From a virus: a stretch of DNA of 58,793 nt. A program made the translations under genes and the position numbers. Positions 16,611 to 23,021 of this stretch are shown piece after piece. Where the stretch lies: positions 1-58,793 of the IMG/VR virus record IMGVR_UViG_3300048790_000047. One strand, written 5' to 3'. The notes under the pieces are model-generated. The model was not told the origin of the DNA. It did no database searches and saw only the letters and a list, made by a program, of their open reading frames with translations. Each line of letters opens with the position of its first letter. Within the stretch, counting starts at the first letter, position 1.

Positions 16611-17283
16611 GGTGGATTCCTGTTGCGCCGCGCGCGATGATCTCGCCAACGGCAATGGGTTCAATCGCCATCGAGGACTCCTCCAGCGGGACCATTAGCT
16701 GTGAGCGTGTCACCGTGCCAGTAGACTGGAGGTTGATTAAGTCGAGGATGTGCTTCCGGTGGTTAGCCGGCATGTAGTAGCCCTTGCCCCATATTGTCGT
16801 GATCTCGATGTTGAGGGGGCGCAGCTTTTTGCGCAGCTTGCAGATAAAAACGTCGACGATTTTTATCTCGGTGGGGTCCGGCGGATTACCGCGGCACTCT
16901 TCACCGGCATTGTGAAGCATCTCTCGGGTGACTTCGTTCTTGCGCAGCATCAGCAGCATGTAGGCTGTCTCTACGCGTGTCAACCGAAAAAGGCGGCTGA
17001 GCCCCAGCCCTAAGTCTTCGTCGGTGCCCTTGATGTTCCGTACGAACGCTGGCTCGCGCGCATCGGCGTTGGTGCCGGGGGTCCAGTCGTCTTTTGGGGT
17101 ACGCGTGATGGCGCCCTTCTCGGCAGCGACCTGTATCGCACAGCGCACCCAGTCGGCCGGCTTATTGGTGGCCCGAGCAATCGCTCGGACGGGCACCCCT
17201 TCGCGGGCCATTAACGTCACGAGCGGTGATAGCACCGGGTCCGGGACGTAATTTTCGAGTGCGTCTGCATCGATCGCTGGCAT
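16561..17283 (-). CDS. OmpR-type winged-helix DNA-binding protein
   Basis: 240 residues from the ATG at 17281-17283, behind AGGGGG. The N-terminal half holds an HTH-like stretch ('VPVRAIARATNKPADWVRCAIQVAAEKG'). The middle has 'SRLFRLTRVETAYMLLMLRKNEVTREML...EIKIVDVFICKLRKKL..IEITTIWGKGYYM', the trans_reg_C fold of OmpR/PhoB proteins including the recognition helix (VDVFICKLRKKL) and the C-terminal hairpin (WGKGYYM). There is no receiver domain, so it is not a standard response regulator. It is preceded by a 282-base gap with its own likely promoter. A role as phage transcription regulator is inferred. Confidence 0.85.
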   Translation of the reverse strand: MPAIDADALENYVPDPVLSPLVTLMAREGVPVRAIARATNKPADWVRCAIQVAAEKGAITRTPKDDWTPGTNADAREPAFVRNIKGTDEDLGLGLSRLFRLTRVETAYMLLMLRKNEVTREMLHNAGEECRGNPPDPTEIKIVDVFICKLRKKLRPLNIEITTIWGKGYYMPANHRKHILDLINLQSTGTVTRSQLMVPLEESSMAIEPIAVGEIIARGATGIHHVPDPADGNANDATGS

Positions 17284-17550
17284 GGGAGCCCCCTGGGGAT
17301 GGGAAAATTCTTGGATTACTTTTTTATTGACCAACCCTTAACAAAGAGTTTACGTGGGGTACTTCAGATAAAGCAAGGGAAAAATGGTACCCCGGTAGTG
17401 TTTTTCAACACTCTGGTACCGCCCGAGCCCTATCTGTTGAAACCGGAAGGTGGGTCCGACGTGCAACCCCCGTCGAGCGGCCAGCGCGAAGCATAGCGAC
17501 CCATGCCGCCGGACCCGCGCTGACACTAGATGTGGTAGGATAACAAATCG
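17284..17550. promoter_or_regulatory. Noncoding region upstream of the winged-helix gene
   Basis: No gene seen. It holds two GGTACC sites (about 17387 and 17415), a small hairpin (AGTGT/ACACT) between them, and a CTAGATGTGGTAGGA copy (17526-17540) of an element otherwise confined to the 19.8-20.6 kb control region. A leftward promoter for the winged-helix gene is expected here. Confidence 0.4.
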
Positions 17551-17565
17551 TTACCGTGGCGGTAA
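17551..17565. repeat. TTACCGYSRCGGTAA palindrome, exact
   Basis: TTACCGTGGCGGTAA, directly abutting the stop codon of the Tad2-like gene and upstream of the winged-helix gene. Confidence 0.92.
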
Positions 17566-17838
17566 TCACTCCACGATTTCCGCGGTTTCCCAGTCGGTCG
17601 CCAGCAGATCAGTCTGCGAGCACAGCCACGGCACCGTGTGCTTGTCCGCCGTATACATGACGATGAACGGCAGGGGTCCCTGCCAGTCCTTTGGGGCGCC
17701 TATTTTTTCAGGGCCGCCGCCGATACGGCCGACCCAGTCTGCGACCAGCGCGAGCCACATGCCCTTGCCATTCCAGCCAGCACGGCGCACGCGGCGCGCG
17801 TCCTTCATTTCGTTTACAGCCCAACCAATGTCGTACAT
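17566..17838 (-). CDS. tad2: DUF2829/Tad2-like anti-Thoeris protein
   Basis: 90 residues, the family's normal length. Hallmarks in order: 'AVNEMKDARRVRRAGWNGKGMWLALV' (the K/R-R-x-G-W-N-G-K-G-M motif), 'PFIVMYTADKHTVPWLCSQTDLLATDWE' (the K-T-A-D-x-x-x-V-P-W-x-x-S-Q-x-D-L-L-A-x-D-W motif). Members of this family (Tad2 of phage SPO1 and relatives) sequester the cyclic ADP-ribose signal made by Thoeris ThsB, blocking abortive defence. The protein acts in the cytoplasm as a small oligomer. It lies among small early accessory genes, as expected for a counter-defence factor. Activity is inferred from homology. Confidence 0.9.
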   Translation of the reverse strand: MYDIGWAVNEMKDARRVRRAGWNGKGMWLALVADWVGRIGGGPEKIGAPKDWQGPLPFIVMYTADKHTVPWLCSQTDLLATDWETAEIVE

Positions 17839-17854
17839 GAGTTTCTCCGGGGGG

Positions 17855-18397
17855 TTAGATTTCGCTCGCCTTGACTTGTTCGAGGAGCCCGATCAGTTCG
17901 AGGCGGTTCACGCCGATCGAGTAGTAGGGGAAGTACGCAGCGCCGTTTTCGAACGGGGCGGGGCACGTGAACGCGATCACGACCCCGTCCGGCTGGAACG
18001 TGCCGTCGCTAATGTCCCCGATCGCCTCGTAAATGATCCCGAGGACTTCTAGCACAACATCTGAAACCGGCGCCTTTACATCCGAGGTCGCCGGCGCAGC
18101 GTTATCCTGGCCACCCATCGTGGTTGGTGACCGACCGGGGGTATCCAAGAGCGCTGCAATTTCGCGGTCAAAGGCTTCGTCCTCTGCCGACTGAACTGGT
18201 TGATCGCCCGGGCCGGGCAGCGATATCGCGCCCACCTTCAAACCCCCGTCGCCTTCCCTGCCGGGAAAAGGTAGCAAGGTGACACCCGCCTGGAGTTTTA
18301 CATTCAAAGGCGCGACAGGCTTACAAGGTGTCACCTTGCTAGGCTTGCCGTCGGGGCGCTTGAACGTCGTGCGGCCGTCTTCGTGCTTAGTCGGCAT
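17855..18397 (-). CDS. Hypothetical protein
   Basis: 180 residues from the ATG at 18395-18397. The N-terminal half is basic and Pro/Gly-rich and probably disordered. The C-terminal half (about 105-180) looks folded: 'VVLEVLGIIYEAIGDISDG', 'GVVIAFTCPAPFENGAAYFPYYSIGVNRLELIGLLEQV'. A nearby run of CAAGGTGTCACCTTG (about 18324-18338) is a 15-bp palindrome inside the gene. I do not recognise the family. Confidence 0.65.
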   Translation of the reverse strand: MPTKHEDGRTTFKRPDGKPSKVTPCKPVAPLNVKLQAGVTLLPFPGREGDGGLKVGAISLPGPGDQPVQSAEDEAFDREIAALLDTPGRSPTTMGGQDNAAPATSDVKAPVSDVVLEVLGIIYEAIGDISDGTFQPDGVVIAFTCPAPFENGAAYFPYYSIGVNRLELIGLLEQVKASEI

Positions 18398-18491
18398 GGT
18401 TGAAGAGCCCCTCAAAGAGGATGATAGCTGCGCAGGCGAGCGCCAGGCAGATCACCGGCAGGAAGTACCATGGGTCGCCTTCGGTAATCAT
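18387..18491 (-). CDS. Tiny membrane peptide
   Basis: 34 residues, ATG at 18489-18491 overlapping the upstream stop (ATGA), and its end overlaps the next gene by 11 bases. 'WYFLPVICLALACAAIILFEGLF' spans one membrane helix. Confidence 0.5.
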   Translation of the reverse strand: MITEGDPWYFLPVICLALACAAIILFEGLFNHAD

Positions 18492-18604
18492 AGCGCCCCC
18501 GACACGTAGTTAGCCCAGAGGGCGGCAGCAACAAGCGAGATGACGAAGAATTCGGCCGCTATCATAAGCACCGCGCAGATTATCCTGATGAAGGTCCAAA
18601 TCAT
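18488..18604 (-). CDS. Tiny membrane peptide
   Basis: 38 residues, ATG at 18602-18604, overlapping the upstream gene by four bases. Almost wholly hydrophobic ('IICAVLMIAAEFFVISLVAAALW'). Part of a chain of three tiny membrane peptides with overlapping start and stop codons. Confidence 0.5.
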   Translation of the reverse strand: MIWTFIRIICAVLMIAAEFFVISLVAAALWANYVSGAL

Positions 18605-18714
18605 TCTGCGTCCCCTGCGTCACCAAAGTCGTCCATGAACAAATCGAAAAGTAAAATCGTAGCCGCTATCGAGCCGCCTACGATGAACGCGTAAATGAGC
18701 CAGTCGGGTATCAC
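18601..18714 (-). CDS. Tiny membrane peptide
   Basis: 37 residues, GTG at 18712-18714 behind AGGTGG. One membrane helix ('LIYAFIVGGSIAATILLFDLF') and an acidic tail. First of the chain of three. Confidence 0.5.
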   Translation of the reverse strand: MIPDWLIYAFIVGGSIAATILLFDLFMDDFGDAGDAE

Positions 18715-18724
18715 CGTGCCACCT

Positions 18725-18925
18725 TTAGGCCGCTGGCTCACAGGTGTGGGCCGTGATCTGATAACTCCCGGTGCCGTACTTCGCCTCAATATCTTTCATG
18801 AGTGCGTGCGCTTCGATCGGCGCCGCAAGCTCGCATTGGTTGGCGGTGACGAACGTGTGCTCCGCAGGGATGCCGAGGAACGGCGAGCCGTACACACCGA
18901 CCAAGAAAAATATCAAATGGAACAT
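18725..18925 (-). CDS. Small exported or membrane-anchored protein
   Basis: 66 residues from the ATG at 18923-18925. 'FHLIFFLVGVYGSPFLG' looks like a signal peptide or anchor, followed by a 45-residue domain with two Cys ('NQCELAA', 'HTCEPAA') that could form a disulphide in the periplasm. The frame is open further upstream, but that part is not protein-like. Confidence 0.55.
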   Translation of the reverse strand: MFHLIFFLVGVYGSPFLGIPAEHTFVTANQCELAAPIEAHALMKDIEAKYGTGSYQITAHTCEPAA

Positions 18926-19160
18926 CGCGGCCCCCAATCTGCACGGGGAGGATCGCCCCAAAAGAGTTAAAAAAGAGTTAACGTCACTTTGGACCCCAGA
19001 GATATTTCTAAAGCGGGTAGCAAAAGGAAGAAGCAGGGTCCTCTGTCCAGCATGGGGGGCGAGCGCGCCAAAGCCTTGCGCGGGGGGGGTTCCCTGCACA
19101 AGGCGAAACAATTTGGAGCAATCCCTAGCGCGACATATGCGCCACGCTAGGGGTATCAGG
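18926..19160. other. Noncoding stretch
   Basis: No convincing gene. Contains the direct repeat AAGAGTTAAAAAAGAGTTAA, a G8 run and GC-rich patches. It separates the first leftward gene from the exported-protein gene and may carry a second leftward promoter. Confidence 0.4.
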
Positions 19161-19487
19161 TTAAGCGGTTAACGAAATTCCGCTTGAGGCCTTCGCCTTG
19201 GGGGCGGAGGCAGTGGCCACCGCAACGCCGCGCATATAGCTATATTTGAGCACGCTATTCGCAGGGAATTTCCCATTGGCGTCCACTTTGAGCGTTGCCT
19301 TTGCAGCGGCTGGCAGCGCCTCGGCAATGGAAGCTAGTACCTTGTTAGCTTCCTGCTCAAATTCCGCCTTGGCCGCCTTAACTTGCGCAAACAAGTCCCG
19401 CACGATTTGATGCTTAGCCTGCAACGTCGGCGGGAGAGTTTCCACTTTGATTGCAAGCCACGAAAGCTCTTCTTTGAATTTAGGCAT
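19161..19487 (-). CDS. Hypothetical helical protein, first leftward early gene
   Basis: 108 residues from the ATG at 19485-19487, spaced correctly from GAGGA; another ATG nine bases upstream touches GAGGA directly. Two-thirds helical ('QIVRDLFAQVKAAKAEFEQEANKVLASIAEAL'), then 'LKVDANGKFPANSVLKYSYMRGV' and a Lys/Ala/Ser tail. It is the gene closest to the control region on the left, so probably expressed first. A small DNA-binding or nucleoid-like role is possible but unsupported by a motif. Confidence 0.65.
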   Translation of the reverse strand: MPKFKEELSWLAIKVETLPPTLQAKHQIVRDLFAQVKAAKAEFEQEANKVLASIAEALPAAAKATLKVDANGKFPANSVLKYSYMRGVAVATASAPKAKASSGISLTA

Positions 19488-19545
19488 TTTAGTCATTCCT
19501 CAGTTTTGCTCATTTGGCGTTATTGCCTATAGAGCGTTGGTTTTC

Positions 19546-19576
19546 CTTAGTCCCAGTGGCGACTAAGCCACTGGGA
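19546..19576. promoter_or_regulatory. Two mutually exclusive hairpins in the leftward leader
   Basis: CTTAGTC (19546-19552) pairs with GACTAAG (19561-19567), or TCCCAGTGG (19551-19559) pairs with CCACTGGGA (19568-19576). The arms interlock, so only one can form at a time. About 60-90 bases upstream of the first leftward gene; an attenuator-like or protein-sensing leader is possible. Confidence 0.4.
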
Positions 19577-19707
19577 CCACCGGAACCCATGCCGGCTCTC
19601 ATCGGGTCACTCCCGCCGCGTCGGGCAGCGCGCTTTCATTCTCTTATGGTGTCACCTTGCAAAGGTATACGACTTTCCGCTAACTCAACCGGACGCGTGC
19701 GAGGCTC

Positions 19708-19722
19708 TTACCGTCACGGTAA
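19708..19722. repeat. TTACCGYSRCGGTAA palindrome, exact
   Basis: TTACCGTCACGGTAA, in the noncoding region between the first leftward gene and the symmetric control region. Confidence 0.92.
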
Positions 19723-19803
19723 GCAGGTTGTAATCTCAAAAATACAACCAAGCCCAGAAACTGCATCACAAACACAAGTAGTTGTTGTCCGGAAGGCATT
19801 TTA

Positions 19804-20598
19804 CTAGATGTAGTAGGTAGGCCGGCTCGAAAGCAGGTTGTACCGATAGGTATTAAATCGCTAGGTATTAGACAAAAATCCTATAAACACAAGATGTAGT
19901 GGGTAAAAATTTTCGACCTACTAGATGTAGCGTTTCTCAAAAGTTGTAACTTGAAACTAGACAATCGGATTTCCGTCGGTTAATTGTTTGGTTAATTATT
20001 TTCACCTTGTAACCTTTTGATATTGTTACCTTTTTGTATTGGTTAACGAGATATTTAACTTAATTCGCGTCGTTTTTTTTGCCTTTATCGACCTCGGCGC
20101 AGTAGTGGTTACGGAATAGTTAACGGATTGCGGCAGTAAATAGGCAGAAAGAGGCTGATCCTTACTGTGTAAGGGAACAAACCATAAACATTAACTATTC
20201 ATCAACTATTTGTTAACGATTTGTAAATCACTACTCCGGCGACCCCCCCCAAAGGTGTTTTTTTCAACGCGAATTAAGTTAAATATGTTGTTAACCATTG
20301 AAAAGGTGTAAAGGTATCAACTACTTACCCCACAATTTTAATTAACCAAATAATTCGCCACGACAAAACAGGTTGTAACTTTTGACCCTCCGAGTTGTAC
20401 TTTACAACCCAAAACGCTATAAACTGTTAACCACTACTTTCAAAAGTGTACAAATAGGAATTTATTTCCAGCGAGTTAGCGAAATAAACTGTTAACCTTT
20501 ATAAACGCGGCGTAAACGCTGCCGACAAGGTGGGCGCGTTTTTGCCGGCCTATAATGGACACGGATGGATATGATTGGACACGACCTACTACATCTAG
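19804..20598. other. Symmetric AT-rich control region, candidate origin and mirrored early promoters
   Basis: Noncoding. Four nested inverted-repeat pairs lie about one centre: TTTGGTTAATTA 19987-19998 with 20339-20350; a 32-bp arm 20041-20072 with 20265-20296 (29/32 match); 20101-20128 with 20208-20235 (20/28); and CCTTACTGTGTAAGG at 20160-20174. The first three pairs centre at 20168-20168.5. An outer 15-bp perfect inverted pair CTAGATGTAGTAGGT lies at 19804-19818 and 20584-20598. GTTAAC occurs at 20042, 20119, 20212, 20290, 20426 and 20491; ATAAACTGTTAACC is directly repeated at 20419 and 20484; CAGGTTGTA recurs at 19725, 19833 and 20369. Early genes diverge from it. Confidence 0.75.
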
Positions 20599-20790
20599 GG
20601 GCATCTGCTACCGCGCGCGTTGGTCTCTGCCCGACGCGGCGGGGGCGTGACCATAGCGGCGCGGCAGGAACCGCACCCGAACAGGGCCATCCAATGCTGG
20701 CACTAGGGATTAACGCACAGCGTGAACACCTAGTCGCCAAGAGCGGCGGACGGCATACTAACCCGGTCGGTTCCTGCCAATGCCCACAAC
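20551..20790 (+). ncRNA. Candidate structured leader upstream of the rightward early operon
   Basis: A TATAAT box (20551-20556) is followed by 250 bases with nested complementarity. GGCAGGAACCG (20663-20673) pairs with CGGTTCCTGCC (20768-20778); inside it ACTAGG...CCTAGT enclose CGC-ACA-GCG (about 20701-20734). A CGCGTTGG/CCGACGCG stem lies upstream near 20615-20638. No -35 box is clear. The 82-codon open frame through here has low-complexity, unlikely protein content, so I read it as leader RNA. Confidence 0.35.
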
Positions 20791-20809
20791 CAACGGCTGA
20801 GGAGCCAAC

Positions 20810-20968
20810 ATGAAGCACTTCAAGTACAACGAACCCCCGCGTGAGTTCAGTTCCTTGCTCACATACAGCGTGATCGAGGACGAGATTGACGAAACGCACG
20901 AACTGGCCCGGCGTACCTATGACAAGGTGGCACGGTGTCAGCGCGACGAAAATCGGCGTCAGTCATAA
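20810..20968 (+). CDS. Small acidic early protein
   Basis: 52 residues. The ATG at 20810 follows CAACGGCTGAGGAGCCAAC, a leader repeated before the gene at 21222. Charged, helical ('VIEDEIDETHELARRTYDKVARCQRDENRR'). First rightward early gene. Function unknown. Confidence 0.7.
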   Translation: MKHFKYNEPPREFSSLLTYSVIEDEIDETHELARRTYDKVARCQRDENRRQS

Positions 20969-20992
20969 AAAAGCGTGATTTATTATAAAGGA

Positions 20993-21047
20993 CCCTTATA
21001 AGGGACGTATATCCGGCATCCCTTAATTTATCAACCCCTTATAAGGG
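20993..21047. repeat. Two CCCTTATAAGGG palindromes
   Basis: Perfect 12-bp palindromes at 20993-21004 and 21036-21047, 43 bp apart, with CATCCCTTAATTTA between. They sit in a gene-free stretch (20969-21221), just upstream of a TATAAT at 21081-21086, so they may be operators for a second early promoter. CGCAAATTGCG (21070-21080) is another small palindrome next to it. Confidence 0.55.
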
Positions 21048-21116
21048 CTGGAGACATTTATACGCATTCCGCAAATTGCGTATAATTCTGAGGTGGCGGC
21101 TTCCTGATTGAAGCCA

Positions 21117-21160
21117 GTGGCACGCTGGATTACCGTGGCAGTAACAGCGTGCCACCTTTT
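21117..21160 (+). terminator. Hairpin terminator with a palindrome in its loop
   Basis: GTGGCACGCTG (21117-21127) pairs perfectly with CAGCGTGCCAC (21145-21155), followed by CTTTTCTTA. The 17-base loop consists almost wholly of the palindrome copy TTACCGTGGCAGTAA. Confidence 0.65.
21130..21144. repeat. TTACCGYSRCGGTAA palindrome, one mismatch
   Basis: TTACCGTGGCAGTAA; lies in the loop of the terminator hairpin, so binding or base pairing here could influence termination. Confidence 0.8.
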
Positions 21161-21221
21161 CTTAGCCCCTTTACAAAGAGGTTAAGAAAAGGTAACAAGG
21201 TTCAACGGCTGAGGAGCCAAC

Positions 21222-21464
21222 ATGAGCATATTCAAACGGCGGCATTACAACGAAATTGCCCGTTCTATGCAGGCGTCGGCGCTCGATGCCCTGTGGAGCG
21301 AAGATGCGCATATTGCGCGGGAAAACATCATCAACGCGTTGATCCGCATGTTCCGCAACGATAACAACAGGTTTGACGCTGAGCGTTTCCGTTGGGCGTG
21401 CCAGCCCGGTGCCAACGTATCAGCTAGATCGCCCGATAAGATGGGCAACTTGGAGGCAAAATGA
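21222..21464 (+). CDS. Small early protein
   Basis: 80 residues. The leader (about 21203-21221) repeats the one before the gene at 20810, including GAGGAG. Basic N-terminus, then helical. Its end overlaps the next start by four bases. Function unknown. Confidence 0.65.
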   Translation: MSIFKRRHYNEIARSMQASALDALWSEDAHIARENIINALIRMFRNDNNRFDAERFRWACQPGANVSARSPDKMGNLEAK

Positions 21465-21646
21465 GTAAGATATCCAAATCTGACCAGATGCTCGCTGATA
21501 TGTACGCCGGCCACATCGCGTCGGCGCGCGCCCAGTATTGCAACGACGACATAGAGATTGACGATATAACGCGGGTGTCGCCTACAGATGACGGCTGTTG
21601 GGTGCAAGCGTGGGTGTGGGTCCATGACGACGAGGTAGGCGAGTGA
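21461..21646 (+). CDS. Small acidic early protein
   Basis: 61 residues, ATG overlapping the previous stop (ATGA). Asp/Glu-rich with three Trp near the C-terminus ('DGCWVQAWVWVHDDEVGE'). Possibly a nucleic-acid mimic or inhibitor, but no family is recognised. Confidence 0.65.
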   Translation: MSKISKSDQMLADMYAGHIASARAQYCNDDIEIDDITRVSPTDDGCWVQAWVWVHDDEVGE

Positions 21647-21753
21647 TCGGATACTGGACCGTTTTTCTGGTTATGCTCGCTGCCTACTTTGCCGTGCTTG
21701 GCCTTGCGATCGGCGCGGTAGCCACCGTCATATCGAAACTGCTGGGAGTGTGA
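21643..21753 (+). CDS. Tiny membrane peptide
   Basis: 36 residues, GTG at 21643 overlapping the upstream stop (GTGA). One long hydrophobic helix 'VFLVMLAAYFAVLGLAIGAV'. Confidence 0.55.
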   Translation: MIGYWTVFLVMLAAYFAVLGLAIGAVATVISKLLGV

Positions 21754-21754
21754 C

Positions 21755-21850
21755 ATGCACGAATTGCTTTTGGGCGTAATCGCCATCTTGGTGTCGGTAT
21801 ATATCGGCCACCTGATCAGTGAGTGTATCGACAGTGGCTTGGAGGACTGA
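21755..21850 (+). CDS. Tiny membrane peptide
   Basis: 31 residues, ATG at 21755 two bases after the previous stop, behind GGGAG. Hydrophobic 'LLLGVIAILVSVYIGHLI' then an acidic end. Confidence 0.5.
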   Translation: MHELLLGVIAILVSVYIGHLISECIDSGLED

Positions 21851-21851
21851 C

Positions 21852-21938
21852 ATGACCCTGTTCACTGACGCGCAGGTGCACGATGTGTGCGGCGCCCTCG
21901 TGCTGATCGTGGTCTTATACCTCCTGTTGAGGGCATAA
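21852..21938 (+). CDS. Tiny membrane peptide
   Basis: 28 residues, ATG at 21852 behind GGAGGACTG. C-terminal hydrophobic 'CGALVLIVVLYLLLRA'. Its TAA overlaps the next ATG by one base (TAATG). Confidence 0.5.
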   Translation: MTLFTDAQVHDVCGALVLIVVLYLLLRA

Positions 21939-22147
21939 TGAGCAACGTCATCCCCTTTGCGCCTTTCCTTGAGCGTCGTCGTAACACGCAGCGCGCGCTT
22001 GAGGCTGAAATCGCGGCTGATATGGAGATACTAGCCGGCACAGTTGGCCGGCCGCATCCGATGACGGTGGACCTGCGCCCTATTTGGGATAAAATGCTCG
22101 ATGATTTATACGCATCGGGTTGCAAGCCGACTGAGTTCAGACCATGA
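21938..22147 (+). CDS. Small early protein
   Basis: 69 residues from the ATG at 21938, coupled to the preceding stop. The sequence 'MSNVIPFAPFLERRRNTQRALEAEIAADMEIL' is helical and basic in its middle. The end overlaps the next gene by four bases. Unknown. Confidence 0.65.
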   Translation: MSNVIPFAPFLERRRNTQRALEAEIAADMEILAGTVGRPHPMTVDLRPIWDKMLDDLYASGCKPTEFRP

Positions 22148-22488
22148 AGCGCAAAAAGGGCATGGTGCAGACCGCGGTGTGGCTGGATCGTGCCACACAC
22201 AAGCTGCTCAAGAAGCAAGGTGGCAAGGGTGGACTGGGCAAGCAGATACGCGCTCGTATTGATCACTCGATCAATATCAACCCGGAGCCTATATCGCCAC
22301 TTGCTCACGCTATCACAGACCTGGTCGCTGCTGGGCTTGTAGAGCTTAACCTAGATGGGAAGTTTGTACTTACCACGAAAGCAAAAGACCTCGAAAACAG
22401 AAGGAGACTGAGACGTGAAGATGATCAAAGATCATACGAAACTGGGGATATCGTTCCCCGAACTGGGCGCGCTGCTGGGGACGCGTGA
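22144..22488 (+). CDS. Ribbon-helix-helix-like small basic protein
   Basis: 114 residues. The N-terminal 40 residues suit a ribbon-helix-helix: strand 'MVQTAVWLD', helix 'RATHKLLKKQ', Gly-rich turn 'GGKGG', helix 'LGKQIRARIDHS'. RHH proteins are small dimers that bind short palindromes, which makes this a candidate binder of the TTACCGYSRCGGTAA sites. A second small domain ('LAHAITDLVAAGLVELNLDGKFVLTTKA') resembles a winged-helix end. The last 74 bases overlap the next gene. RHH is my structural guess, not a clear family hit. Confidence 0.6.
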   Translation: MKRKKGMVQTAVWLDRATHKLLKKQGGKGGLGKQIRARIDHSININPEPISPLAHAITDLVAAGLVELNLDGKFVLTTKAKDLENRRRLRREDDQRSYETGDIVPRTGRAAGDA

Positions 22489-22903
22489 GTTGCTGGCGCG
22501 CAAAGTGGTGTTCGACGCAAAAGGTCGCCAGTACGCCGGACGCGACGAACATGCGTTCAATATGCGCGTAGCGTGCAAGGTACAAGGGTGTGGCTCTGTA
22601 GCGTGCATCGGGGGCACGATGGCGCAAATTATGGGTATGAAACCAACAGAGGCTAACGACTATGTTAACAACTATGTTAGCAACGCGCACGACGCCCGAA
22701 TAATGCGTTCTGACATTCTGTCTGAGCTATTCTTTCCCAGCAGCAAGTATCAGCGTATTCCCTGCGCCGGCGCCTGGTGGGACGACATAACGCCAGCGAT
22801 TGCTGTGAAGGCTATTGACTACTTATTGGCCCACGGCAAGGTGAATTGGGACAAGGTGATGCCCAAGAAACTGCGCGCCAAGATCAAGCGGTTGTACGGC
22901 TAG
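22415..22903 (+). CDS. Hypothetical early protein with Cys cluster
   Basis: 162 residues, GTG at 22415 (AAGGAGACTGAGAC before it); an ATG two codons later is possible. 'ACKVQGCGSVACIGG' places three Cys in 11 residues, a potential metal site. The rest is helical. A clear terminator follows. Unknown family. Confidence 0.7.
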   Translation: MKMIKDHTKLGISFPELGALLGTRELLARKVVFDAKGRQYAGRDEHAFNMRVACKVQGCGSVACIGGTMAQIMGMKPTEANDYVNNYVSNAHDARIMRSDILSELFFPSSKYQRIPCAGAWWDDITPAIAVKAIDYLLAHGKVNWDKVMPKKLRAKIKRLYG

Positions 22904-22947
22904 GACGTTTTAACTCCGCCTCGGTCCCTGCTCGACGCTGCGGGGCT

Positions 22948-22976
22948 GGGGCGGATCGTAAAGCGCCCCGTTTTTG
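22948..22976 (+). terminator. Rho-independent terminator
   Basis: GGGGCG (22948-22953) pairs with CGCCCC (22964-22969) around a 10-base loop, then GTTTTTG. It ends the first block of small early genes. An exact palindrome begins seven bases after the T run. Confidence 0.75.
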
Positions 22977-22981
22977 AAGGG

Positions 22982-22996
22982 TTACCGTAGCGGTAA
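22982..22996. repeat. TTACCGYSRCGGTAA palindrome, exact half-sites
   Basis: TTACCGTAGCGGTAA. The only copy whose middle base is not C or G. Intergenic, between a terminator and the next gene start, the position expected of an operator. Confidence 0.9.
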
Positions 22997-23021
22997 TCCA
23001 AAACACTGAGGAGAATGGACC

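Noticed and set aside
19514-19807. 97-codon rightward frame in the control region
   Set aside because: Runs through hairpins and an exact palindrome, with unlikely protein composition and no good ribosome site.
20565-20813. 82-codon frame ahead of the first early gene
   Set aside because: Low protein character and strong internal base pairing; read as leader RNA instead.
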